From Polaribacter sp. Hel1_33_78 (GTDB lineage Bacteria > Bacteroidota > Bacteroidia > Flavobacteriales > Flavobacteriaceae): DNA of 64,000 nucleotides. Positions 44,127 through 54,700 of this stretch are shown here, in pieces. The stretch spans positions 1,034,001-1,098,000 of the forward strand of contig NZ_LT629794.1 in assembly GCF_900106075.1 (NCBI RefSeq), written 5' to 3'. The position numbers and the translations under genes are program-made. Position 1 is the stretch's first letter. Each line of letters begins with the position of its first letter. The notes under the pieces are model-generated. The model was not told where the DNA came from. It did not search any database and saw nothing but the letters and a program-made list of their open reading frames with translations.

Positions 44127-45290
44127 TTAATAACCTGAATTTTGTTTAAGATTAGGGTTTGAGGCTAAACTTGCACTTGGTATTGGAAAAACACTTCTAG
44201 TTGTTGCTAGTGGAATTCCTGAAACGGAGTTGCCTTTCCAAGACCAATTATAACTACCTCCGGTATATTTATTAAACCTAATAAGGTCTTGTCTTCTATG
44301 TCCTTCCCAATGGAGTTCTACCAAACGTTCATTTAAAATTAAGTCTAAATCTAAGTCTGTTGCTGTAATGGTGTTGTTGTTATTTGCTCTAAGTCTTAGT
44401 CTGTTTATAAAATCAACTGCAATATCTAGAGAGCCGCCGCCACCTCTTAAATAGGCTTCTGCATACATTAGGTACACGTCTGCCAATCTAAACATTGGAA
44501 AATCTGTGTCAACAATTTCATTGGCACTACCATTTGTGCCTAAACTTGTTTTATTAGACCATTTGCCAAGTATATAGCCAGTACCGTTATTGCCAATACT
44601 TGTAATTTCTATGGGTCTATTTTCACTAATGCTTGTGTTTCTATTGTCTACACTGTAAACGGTGCTTTCTAATACTTCAGAAAATTGACGTGATATGCGC
44701 AGTGCACCACCCCAACATCCATTAATTACTATTAAAGGATCATTAGAAGCCCCTAAAGAAGCACCACCTCTAATTCTTATGGTAGAACCGGAACCTGGCG
44801 CGCCACCCGTATTTATGGTTAAACCTGCAACTTTACCATTTAGTAAGTTTTCTGCGGTGGTAATATTACCCTTGTTAAAATCTTTTGCGGTTAATGCAGT
44901 TACTGCACCTGTAGCATCTTTTACAGTGGTAGACCCATAGCCAATAATTACAATTTCGTCTAGTTTTTGTGCATCTTCATTAAGGGTTATATTTAGCCGA
45001 GAAGTTGTTGCTAATATTTCTTTGATTTTGTACCCTAAATAAGAAAATACTAATGTTTTGTTTTTAGCTACTGTTATTTGATAAGTGCCATCAAACGCTG
45101 AGATATTTCCTGTTGATGATCCTTTAACTAAAATACTTACTCCCGGAAGCGGTTCATTTGTTTTTGCATCTGTAATTACTCCTTTTACCAAAATTTTTTG
45201 TGAATAACCAAACAGTGAAACACAAAAAAGAACCATTATTACGAGTTGCTTTTTAAAGGTTTGTAATTTATTGGATGTAAAAATCCTCAT
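44127..45290 (-). pseudogene. in-frame chimera of SusC N-terminus and SusD C-terminus
   Basis: An uninterrupted frame whose first half is SusC-like and second half SusD-like. The SusC part has the signal peptide, the carboxypeptidase-D-like domain (LVKGVITDAKTNEPLPGVSI), LDEIVIIGYGST and the plug up to STIRIRGG and DPLIVING. At about 44715 it switches to SusD: RLADVYLMYAEAYLRGGGG, then NERLVELHWEGHRRQDLIRF and FPIPSASLASNPNLKQNSGY. About 800 residues of SusC barrel and the N-terminal half of SusD are absent. An alternative ATG at 45341 adds 17 residues. The product cannot form a transporter. It is either a deletion scar or an assembly collapse. Confidence 0.85.
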
Positions 45291-45341
45291 AATGTTTTTG
45301 AATTTGTGTAAATTGATATGATCAAGAAGCTGATATAGCAC

Positions 45342-46400
45342 TGCTCATTTTGGCTTGCAAATTCGTAGTTATCACAAAATAACAAAGGGGTCAAAATCGT
45401 TAAATAGGGGTAAGAATCTCGCAAAATGTTACAGAATAGCTAATGTTTGAGATAATTTGCTGTAGTATTAATTTTTTAATGAGATTTCTAATAAACTTTT
45501 GGTGTTGTAATGCCTCAATAAAAAATAAATAGTTTTTTTACTTTATGTAATTGTGGTACATATTTTATTGGTAAAAGGGTAGCATTATATATAGGTATAA
45601 AGTAATGTACTGAAGATAAAATAAAGTTACTTTATGCAAGGGTTTAAGCATTTACCTAATTATTGTTTTAGTAGCTTATTTGGCGCTCATCTTTATAAAA
45701 ACACTTTTATCTTTGAAGTTAGTGTTCATGTTTGTGCAAGTCTACGTGATAAAAAGTAGGCATAACTTGGGAAATTATATCCTAAAAATACTTTTTTACA
45801 GTTTTTAATAGCTCTCAATTTATATTAAAATCCTTTAGATTGTTAGGTTAAATTATGGTTTAATATGGCCATACTTTCTAAAATTTATGTATCTTTCTTT
45901 TGAAAGCAATCTGCAGCAAAAAACCTTTCTTTTTATAGGTTTTGTAAAAATACTACAACTTTTATAAATTTATACTAGTATATTTAGTAGAATATACTAT
46001 TACTTTTAGTAAAATATACTAGTATATTTACAAAATAGATACTGACGCGTGTTGCAAAACATACTATAATTTGTTTAAATAGATACTGAAGTTTGTAGTA
46101 ACTTCTTCTGTACCTCCCATAGCACCAAAACAAGGTTAAACGCAAATTGTTAACAACTATAATGTTTTAGCCCTTTTAGATACAATTTGTAGTTTAAAAC
46201 GATGCTGTTTTTACCAGGCAATTTGGTAAAAAGTATACTTATATGTAACGGCTGTATTGTGCAAAGCGCTTTGGAGTGTAGTTTGATGTATATATACTTT
46301 TATAAAGGGCATGGTTAAGTTTTGTATTGGTTTAATAATGTAAACATTATTTTATAGGATAATGCCTTGGTTTTTAAAAAGTAATTACAATAGCATATAA
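45342..46400. other. 1.06-kb AT-rich intergenic region without genes
   Basis: No frame shows a family resemblance. It lies upstream of the galactan operon and downstream of the 1249-residue gene, so it should hold the operon promoter. It contains clustered palindromic TATACTAGTATA-type repeats at about 45970-46035 and two copies of AATAGATACTGA (46034 and 46079). Confidence 0.6.
45971..46032. repeat. TACTAGTATA palindrome cluster
   Basis: The sequence holds TATACTAGTATATTTAG, AATATACTATTACTTTTAG and AATATACTAGTATATTTA in succession. Each is self-complementary or nearly so, giving phased AT-rich dyads. Possible operator array or just a low-complexity tract. Confidence 0.5.
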
Positions 46401-46434
46401 AAAAAAGCGAAGTTTTTTAAGACTTCGCTTTTTT
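46401..46434 (-). terminator. intrinsic terminator of the 1249-residue gene
   Basis: AAAAAAGCGAAGT and ACTTCGCTTTTTT form a stem with GC-rich core and T run, 44 bases after the stop codon of the gene on the minus strand. The element is symmetrical and could work from either side. Confidence 0.85.
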
Positions 46435-46477
46435 ATGGATATCACAAATTGTAAAGAGGTTTAGAATAATTTTACAT

Positions 46478-49400
46478 TTATTCTATAATTAACTTTTTAT
46501 TTGTTGTTTTACCATTACTATTTACTTGTAAAATATAAACACCAGTTTTAAGCTGTAAACCTTCACCAATTTTTATGGTACGTGCACCTATTTGGTTAGA
46601 AAGCTGTTCTTTGTAAATACTTTTGCCAAGAACATCAAACAGTTCTAGTGTTACCAAACTACTCTCTTTAGTTGATATACGTATATTAAAAACACCACTT
46701 TTACTTGGGTTTGGATATACATGAATATCATTGTCTAACGCCATCTTATCTGTGTTAAGTGCTGTTCTTGATTGATTAGTATTAGTATTCAAAGTTACAG
46801 TTCCATCATAAACCTCAGTACCTAAAGGCGTAGTGTCCTTTGGGTTATTGGTTACAATAACTTGTATCTTAGATGGCTCATTTTCAAATTGGTGTAATCT
46901 AAGAATAACCATTCTACCTGCTTTTAAATGATGGAAAAATTCTTGTTTCTCTCTCATAACACCATCAAAACCTGGTATTATTTTACTGCCATCTATTCCA
47001 TTTACTGCTATATGATAATCATGAGCTGTAACACCTGATGCTTTGTAAGCAGTTCCTATGTGATTAAGATCAAACATTTTATTGATGTCATAAACAGTTT
47101 TAATATTCCATCTGGTTTTATAGCCGTGTACTCCTTTTTGCGCAATCCAAGGCAAACGGACTTGCCAAGGCTCATAAAGTGAGCTATCGTTATTATTTAA
47201 ATCCTCTATTTTAGGATCATCTTCTGTATTAAAAGCATGTATTTTATCAGTATTGACAAAAAATGGTATTTCAGGAGATTGTGGGACATTATCTAGGTGG
47301 CGAATCCAATTTTTAGGAAACCATTTTTCTAAATTAGGGTCCTTTTTACTATCGAAATGATAGAATAAAAAATGGTTTTTATTCAAATTAGCTCCAAATT
47401 CATCTTTAATTGTCCAATCAAAACGGGCATCAAAATTATTTTGTGGTGAAAATCGTTTATGCTCACCAACTTCAACTCCATCAACCTTGAATCTTGGTCC
47501 TGTTTTGGTATTTATAGAAGTTGTGAGATCATGAGCACCGTATGTATATGTACTCAAAATATCTTGAATTGCTAAAATTTTATAATCGTCTTTTGTAGTT
47601 GAACCCATATGGTCTCCTTTTATTGATTTTAGTACTTCAAATTGATTATCATTTAAAGGATAATAATTTACAACACCTAAATTCTGGCCAGCAGTACTAA
47701 TTATTTGATCTACTTTACTGTTAGTATTTCTAACTTTAATTTTTACAATAATTTTACTGGTTTCATTAAATTCTGCTTTTACATAATAAGTCCCATACGG
47801 TTGTTGCTCAAAAAGACAATGTTTACCAGTGCTTATTTGTTCTGCATTATTAAATTCTAAATTATCGGCTTTATACCATTTTATATAAGAATCTCCGCCA
47901 ACATTCTTTAGTTCATTATCTGTTATTCGTTTACTCAATCTACGTTCAGATAAATACCAATCTGGTTCATAATGTGTAAAACTATGTGGGTCAGCATCTA
48001 AAACGGACAAGGTTACACTCTCTTGTTCACTCAACGCATATGTTCTAACTACATTATGGTCTTCATATCCATAATTTAATCCATAATCATCTTTCAGTTG
48101 ATCGCTCTGGCTGCTTAAAAACCAACGATTTCCATTTCCTTTTTGTTCTGATAGTCTTACTTTTCCTTTAAATATTCCAACATTATTTGCTTTGAAAATT
48201 TCTGTAGGATTATGGCTAAAATCCTTAGAATTGTTTTCGTTCGGTGCAAAAATAAAACGCAAGTCTACATCTATTAATTCTTTACCTGCAATAATAACAG
48301 GTGTTCCTTTAGTTTTATTACGGGTATATTGCAATGTTATTTCATGATAGCCGCCTCCGCTAAATTTATCAATAATAAAATCGTTATTTTCATAATATAC
48401 TTGTTTTCTTTTAGTAGTTATAAATCCATTATTATCTTCGTGGGTATATACCAATTCAAACTTTCCAGGAACATCATTAATATGAGGTAGATTATTTACT
48501 GAATAAATAACATTCGTCTGATGCCTTGCAACAAAAGAGGGACCATTTATTATGCCATAAAAATTTATTTTTGGATCTTTTCTATGATCTTCGGTTAATT
48601 GATTATAAACAACACCATGTTTTTTACCTTCGAGAGGTGATAAAACAGCAATTTTTATTGTCTCATTGTAATCATTGTTTGGATGAATCAATTCTAATTC
48701 TGAAGAATTATGAAATACAGGTTTATTATTAGCACTTGGACTATAAACAATTGGTCTTTTATGATTAAACATATTTTGCTCTGTCCTGTAATCAAAAGTT
48801 TCATTATCTATAGATTCAGTACTGTTTTTATGGATATATAAATTTTTATCCATAATTTCAGTTAGCTCGAAATCATAATACTCGTTAGGATCAATAAACT
48901 CACCTATTTTATTTATACTTTGTTGTAAGCTGTAATTGATATCACCAGGATGATTAGGTTCAAGTTTTTTCCACTCATCACCAGTTACATAGGTAAAATT
49001 AGTATTGCTAGGTATATTTTCACCAGAGATTTTTGATTGAGCAAAGTTTTTATAAATTAATTCATCTGGATCTAAACCGGCTACTCCTTTTTTACCTTCT
49101 TCATAAGCCTTTAAAATCTCTACATTTAAACCTTCCTTTTGGTTGTTTCTTTGTTTGGGTAAAACCGCAAGGTCTCCAGAAAATTTATTTTTATTGGGAA
49201 AACCTTCTGCTAAATCAAAATCGCTTTTTAATTTATAAGCAGATAAAGGTTCATTGTTACTAGGAGAATTGTTGTAAAGATGATCTCTTCGTGAATTTGC
49301 AATCCAAGATATGGTGTATTCTCCTTGGTTTTCTGAAAATGTAGGGTATTTATGATTGCCATTGGCCCAACTTTCTGGATAGCTTCTCATTTTTACACCA

Positions 49401-50227
49401 TGTACATTACTGTCGTAGAAAAGAAATGGCTTATGAGCACCTTGTTTTACAGCATTTGACATAAAGAGACTTTCACCTGCATAACGTTGTATGGCAAGAT
49501 CTGTAAGACCTTCTAATCTATCAAAGCCAACATTAGATTTAAAGACAACTGAATCTCCTTCAAAAACAACAATATCATCATTTGGGTAATAGGTGTGTTC
49601 TGGAGTTGTATTACCTCTATATACTTCAATTGAATATAATGGTTCGGTACCTTCAAAATCTTCTTTAGTTAATTCTTTTACTCCCGGTATTTTTATACCT
49701 ATAATGTCATCTAATGTAGCACCATCACTGAATGTAAGTTTTATAGTTACATCCATATCGGTTTTAATTTCTCCCATTATGTGCCAATCTCCTTGACCGT
49801 CATATGAAAATTTAGTATCTCTATTTTTTACTGCTTTTTTAAAGAATTTTAAATCGTTACTATTAACAGTTCTGAAGTACAAATCCTCGCACCGAGAAAA
49901 TAGATCATGAGTACACCACCAGACATCTTTTTTTAAGTATGTGTAGCCCGTATTGTTATAATTTCCGTTTGGATTTCCAGTAGCTTTAAATCCATACATA
50001 AAAGAAGAATCAGGTGCAGCGTGATTATCTTCATATTCTAGACTATCAAAGACATCTACTTGTATAGTTCCTGTACCTGTTTTGTTAATTCCAAATTGGC
50101 TGTTTTTATTAAATTTTAAGCCTTTCTTAATATTTAATTCCTGGGTTGTTGTTTTTTGTTGCCCTAAGCAGAAATTGCAGACACAACAACAAAATAAATA
50201 GGCTATTATTTTAATATTTTTCATCAT
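46478..50227 (-). CDS. large secreted T9SS-sorted protein of unknown function
   Basis: A 1249-residue protein with a signal peptide (ending FCLGQ, residue 23; unusually Cys-rich CCCVCNFC before cleavage). The long middle has no domain I recognise. It contains segments that read like beta-sandwich repeats and aromatic carbohydrate-binding surfaces, for example WWCTHDLFSRCEDLYF and YEPWQVRLPWIAQKG. The C-terminal 75 residues are a T9SS sorting domain (IHVYPNPSKSGVFNIRIS, LELFDVLGKSIY, LKTGVYILQVNS). It is 18 bases downstream of the 362-residue gene, so the two are an operon, closed by the terminator at 46401. It is probably exposed on the cell surface. Function unknown. Confidence 0.72.
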   Translation of the reverse strand: MMKNIKIIAYLFCCCVCNFCLGQQKTTTQELNIKKGLKFNKNSQFGINKTGTGTIQVDVFDSLEYEDNHAAPDSSFMYGFKATGNPNGNYNNTGYTYLKKDVWWCTHDLFSRCEDLYFRTVNSNDLKFFKKAVKNRDTKFSYDGQGDWHIMGEIKTDMDVTIKLTFSDGATLDDIIGIKIPGVKELTKEDFEGTEPLYSIEVYRGNTTPEHTYYPNDDIVVFEGDSVVFKSNVGFDRLEGLTDLAIQRYAGESLFMSNAVKQGAHKPFLFYDSNVHGVKMRSYPESWANGNHKYPTFSENQGEYTISWIANSRRDHLYNNSPSNNEPLSAYKLKSDFDLAEGFPNKNKFSGDLAVLPKQRNNQKEGLNVEILKAYEEGKKGVAGLDPDELIYKNFAQSKISGENIPSNTNFTYVTGDEWKKLEPNHPGDINYSLQQSINKIGEFIDPNEYYDFELTEIMDKNLYIHKNSTESIDNETFDYRTEQNMFNHKRPIVYSPSANNKPVFHNSSELELIHPNNDYNETIKIAVLSPLEGKKHGVVYNQLTEDHRKDPKINFYGIINGPSFVARHQTNVIYSVNNLPHINDVPGKFELVYTHEDNNGFITTKRKQVYYENNDFIIDKFSGGGYHEITLQYTRNKTKGTPVIIAGKELIDVDLRFIFAPNENNSKDFSHNPTEIFKANNVGIFKGKVRLSEQKGNGNRWFLSSQSDQLKDDYGLNYGYEDHNVVRTYALSEQESVTLSVLDADPHSFTHYEPDWYLSERRLSKRITDNELKNVGGDSYIKWYKADNLEFNNAEQISTGKHCLFEQQPYGTYYVKAEFNETSKIIVKIKVRNTNSKVDQIISTAGQNLGVVNYYPLNDNQFEVLKSIKGDHMGSTTKDDYKILAIQDILSTYTYGAHDLTTSINTKTGPRFKVDGVEVGEHKRFSPQNNFDARFDWTIKDEFGANLNKNHFLFYHFDSKKDPNLEKWFPKNWIRHLDNVPQSPEIPFFVNTDKIHAFNTEDDPKIEDLNNNDSSLYEPWQVRLPWIAQKGVHGYKTRWNIKTVYDINKMFDLNHIGTAYKASGVTAHDYHIAVNGIDGSKIIPGFDGVMREKQEFFHHLKAGRMVILRLHQFENEPSKIQVIVTNNPKDTTPLGTEVYDGTVTLNTNTNQSRTALNTDKMALDNDIHVYPNPSKSGVFNIRISTKESSLVTLELFDVLGKSIYKEQLSNQIGARTIKIGEGLQLKTGVYILQVNSNGKTTNKKLIIE

Positions 50228-50245
50228 ATTATGTTTTAATAGTTA

Positions 50246-51334
50246 TTATTTATTTGCTTGTTCTAACTTTTCTAAACGTTTAGAGAGCTTTTCAATTAAT
50301 TTATTTTGAGCTTCGATTTGCTTTTCTTGTGCAATGGTATGCAGGGTTAATTCTTCTATAGTTTTTACAACGCGCTTGGTCATGTCTTTTACGGTGAAGC
50401 CATTTTCTTCTACTTCTTTAGCAGAAGGCATGGTGTGTAAATGCCCATTTTCTTTTATGTTTTTTTCTACATTAGCAAGACTTGGTAATTTGTAATCATT
50501 ATAAAAAACATAATCTGGCCATTCTGTTAATTCAGCAAGAGCAAAATCGGTACTTACAATACCCTCTTCTACCCAAAGCAAGTAGTCTCTGTAGTTATCT
50601 TTTGTTGTAGAACCAAAACCTTCTTCGGTACCATTTTCTTCAGATATATAAACACGTCCATCAAAATGTGCTAGTGCGCCTTCAATTTTTTTATCGGTCC
50701 CTACTGTAAGGCTAGCAACATCTATACTACCTTTTAATTTCATATTTCCTTTTGTGTTTAATGCGGCAACTGGCGTTTTATGATAGACACCCCAAACCCA
50801 GCCCCTATTGCTATGGTCGGTCATATTCGTTTTAATAGCATAACTAGTAACAGGGCCATAGGAGTAATAATCGCCTGTTCCCATATGTATTTTGTATGCA
50901 GAACTATTCCAAAATTTAAGACCTATACCATTTCCTGGTTTCAAACTTATATCTTTATTTGATTTAATTCCACCATAAACTTCTAATCTTCCATCCCAAT
51001 TAAGTTCCATTCTCCGATTACCATAATTAGTATGGTCTGTATTATCAGCAAATCTAAAATCTAGTTTATTTCCATTTTTTACAAAAAGCCAAGCAGAGTT
51101 TGCATCTTGAACCCTTAAAGCTGATTTGTTATTGCTGTTGTCGTCATTTATAATCCAAGTGTCTTTTTTGGTACCATCCCTGTCACCATAAGATTGTGCA
51201 TATAATATACTCTGTGTTAAAAACAGTAAAATGACCCATAAAGAAGTGTTTTTTAGTTTTAGTAATAATTCAATTATAGAATTTTTGTTTTTTGCATTTT
51301 GGGGGAATCTCAAATTGTTTTGTTTTAAATTCAT
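50246..51334 (-). CDS. tail-fibre-like protein with C-terminal coiled coil
   Basis: A 362-residue exported protein with a signal or membrane segment (LKNTSLWVILLFLTQSILYA). The middle is Gly/Asn-rich and repetitive like phage tail-fibre or peptidase S74-type shafts. The C-terminal block WPDYVFYNDYKLPSLANVEK then HLHTMPSAKEVEENGF and a KIEELTL-like heptad region is common to many Bacteroidota tail-fibre-domain proteins and should trimerise (IEAQNKLIEKLSKRLEKLE). It is co-transcribed with the 1249-residue gene. A trimeric stalk on the surface is the best reading. Not a phage gene by context. Confidence 0.7.
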   Translation of the reverse strand: MNLKQNNLRFPQNAKNKNSIIELLLKLKNTSLWVILLFLTQSILYAQSYGDRDGTKKDTWIINDDNSNNKSALRVQDANSAWLFVKNGNKLDFRFADNTDHTNYGNRRMELNWDGRLEVYGGIKSNKDISLKPGNGIGLKFWNSSAYKIHMGTGDYYSYGPVTSYAIKTNMTDHSNRGWVWGVYHKTPVAALNTKGNMKLKGSIDVASLTVGTDKKIEGALAHFDGRVYISEENGTEEGFGSTTKDNYRDYLLWVEEGIVSTDFALAELTEWPDYVFYNDYKLPSLANVEKNIKENGHLHTMPSAKEVEENGFTVKDMTKRVVKTIEELTLHTIAQEKQIEAQNKLIEKLSKRLEKLEQANK

Positions 51335-51741
51335 GTTTACAATGTTTTATAATTAGAACACAAATAAATGTTAAATTCATGTTAACCAAGGGTGTGATAT
51401 TCGTTTAATAAGGTAGTTAAAATCGTATATTTTAATAATTGTATAATATTTTTATGGATTTTTTTGTATTTTAATATTAAACTGGTTAGGTAATTTGTAA
51501 CTTAATATCAAAGTAGCTTTTAATTTGTGTTTATAATAAATACATGGAGGTTGGTAAAAATATCTATTTTAATTTTTAAAGTTTTTTAATGTAAACTGTA
51601 TGAATAGGTTTTATTCTTTTTACCTCAAAAAAATATACTCTCTAGTTTATATAATTTATAAAGCGGCGTTTCTTATTGGTATAAACTAGGTAAGGGAATT
51701 GCCTTGCAATTGTATAGTTTATTATGATAGGCCCTTAAAAA
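51335..51741. other. 407-bp intergenic region
   Basis: AT-rich, no gene seen. It should hold the promoter of the 362/1249-residue operon and the 3' end of the regulator transcript. I see no clear -7 box or terminator hairpin that I would defend. Confidence 0.5.
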
Positions 51742-54700
51742 TTATTTTTTTAGATAGTAAGAAGGATTTTGTTTGAACTTGTTTTTAAAGAGCTTACTAA
51801 AATATCTTCTGTCTGAGTACCCCACTTTATAACAAGTATCTGCTATAGAATAGCCCATTTCTTCTATGAGCTGTTTGGCTATAGATAACCTATAGTCTCT
51901 AATAAATTCTGTATACGTAAGCCCAGTTAAAGATTTAATTTTTTTGTACATCGCAGAATGACTCATATGAAGTTGTTTTGCTATAATAGGGGCTTTTACA
52001 TTGTTGGTTTCTAAGTTTTTTTCTAAAATTAGATATAAGCGCTCTAAAAAGATTTGATCTTTTGAGTTTACTGTAACTTCTTTTGGGTTTAATAAATTGT
52101 TTGAAACAAATTTTTCTTTTAAGAGTTTTCTGCCTTTTAAAAGGTTTTTAATTCTGCTTTTTAAGAGATCTTCATTGTAAGGTTTTGTAATGTATGCATC
52201 TGCGCCAGTTTCAATGCCTTCTTTTTTGGCTTCAGATGTGGTTTTTGCTGTTAATATTATTATAGGTATGTGGCTTGTGGTAGTGTTAGATTTTATAATT
52301 TTTGTGAGTTCTATACCATCCATTTCGGGCATCATTACATCAGTTATAATAAGATTAGGAAAAGAGGTGTTTGCCAATTTTAGCCCTTCTACGCCGTTGT
52401 AGGCTTGTTTTATAACATAATCTTCTTCCTCTAAAATTTCTTTTAAAGATTCTTGAATTTCAATATTATCTTCAACAATTAAAATAGTTTCCTGCTTATT
52501 TTTCCTTTCTAAAATTTTCTTTTGCAATAAATTTTCTGATTGCTCTTCTTCAGGATTTTCGTCATTTATACTCAAATTAAAATGCTTATTTCCTTTTAAT
52601 AATCTTACTTCAAAAGAACTTCCTTTTTTAAATTGACTTGTTACAATTATTTTTCCTTTATGTAATTCTATAATGTCTTTAACTATAGACAAGCCTAAAC
52701 CAAAACCTTTGTTATTTTGTGTATGAGTATATTTTACTTGATAAAATCGGTTGAATATTTTTTCTTTATCATTTGCAGATAAACCAATACCTGTATCGTT
52801 TACATATATTGTAATTTCATTTAATGATGTTTCAATCTTAAGATCAATTGATCCACCATCATCTGTAAATTTAAAAGCGTTTGAAAGCAAGTTAAAAATA
52901 ACTTTTTCGAGTTGGTTTTTATCAAACCATAAAGGAATTTTTTTCTCGTTACTTTTAAAACGATATTTTATATCTCTGTCTGAAGCGATATCTTCAAAAG
53001 ATAAAAAAATTTCTCTTGTAAATGAAACAAAATCAGATGTTGTTACATTTAAAACAACATCATTCGTTTCTAGTTTTCTAACATCTAATAACTCATTTAC
53101 TAGTCTTAATAATAAATTGCTATTTCTTCTAATGGTATGCGAAGCCTTTATTTGTCTTTTATCTTTTTCTTTATTAGGATTGGTATCAAACAATCGGTTA
53201 ATAGAACTTAAGATTAAAGTAACAGGTGTTCTAATTTCGTGAGAAATATTGGTAAAGAATTGCTGCTTTGCATTGTATAATTCTGTGTCTTTTTCGAGTT
53301 TAATTTTTTCTAATTCAAGGCTTGCTTTTAATTTACCCCATGCAATAAGATATCTTCTAAACAAATAGATGGCTATTGTAAAAAGGATAGCGTAAATGGC
53401 ATATGCCAAATTGGTTTGCCAGTAAGGCTTTAGAATGTTTATTTGTAAACTAGTAAAGTTATTGCCCCAGTTGCCACTTAATGCTCTACTTTTTACTTTT
53501 AGTGTGTAATTACCGGGAGCTAAATTTGTAAAGGTAGCAGTTCTATCGGTTCCAATATTTCTCCAATCTTCATCAAAGTTTTCCATTTTTATGGAATATT
53601 CATAGTTTTCTGAGGTTGGGAATTTTAGGGCTGCAAATTCAAAGGTAATTACGTTATGAAAATAGTCTAAAGTAATCTCTTTCGTTAGGGTTATGTCTTT
53701 TTTTAGTATTTCATTGACACCAACACCTACTTCTTTGTTAAAAATTTTAAAACTTTTTATTATAACTTTGGGTTGTGAACTGGTATTGTTTACCAACTTA
53801 GGGTCAAATTTTGTAACACCATGTATGCCTCCAAAATAGAGAAAACCTGCTTTGTCTTTATAACCAGAGTTGATATGAAAATCTCCTTTTAGATTTGTAA
53901 AAGTTTTAAAGGTATTGTTCTCATAATCATATTTTATGATTCCTTTTTTACTTCCAAACCAAATATTAAAATCATCGTCTTCTATAATTGATGTAATGGT
54001 TTTGTACTTTATGTTTTTAAAATTTTCAAAACGTTGTATCTTATTTGTTTTTAAGTTCATTCTATTGATACCAGCACCAGATGTGCCTATCCATAAATAC
54101 CCTTTTGTATCTTTTAGCAGTGAAAAAATATTATTACTGCTTATAGATGTAGTGTCTGTTTCTTTGTAATTAAAGTGTATAACTTTATTTTTATAGATAT
54201 CAAAAAGCTCCAAACCACCGCCATAAGAAGCTAACCAGATGTTGTTTTTATCTTTTAAAATAGAGATTATATTTTTGTTAATACCTGTATTTTGCCTTGA
54301 AAAGGTGTTTGCTTTTCTATCAAAATAATTTAAACCACCACCCCAAGTGGCAATCCATAAATTATTTTTTTCGTCTTCTACAATATCTCTGACATCATTA
54401 AAACTAATTGATTGGTTGTTGGAAAATGTATTCTTGTATGATGTAATATCTTTTGTTTTATCATTAAACCTTATTAACCCATTGCCAAAGGTGCCTAACC
54501 AAATATTATTATCTTTAGACTGGAATATTTTTTGAATGTATTTGGCACCAAGAGTTTTATTGGTGTAGTATTTTACTTTTTTATTTTTCTTATTGTAAAT
54601 GTTTAAACCGTTGCCATCTAACCCCAAATAAATATTTCTATCATTTTGAAAAATTGATAAAACAGGACTTGGATTTTTACCAATTATATCACTAGAAATG

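Noticed and set aside
52751..53242. 163-codon plus-strand frame opposite the HTCS kinase domain
   Set aside because: Antisense shadow of a strongly conserved domain.
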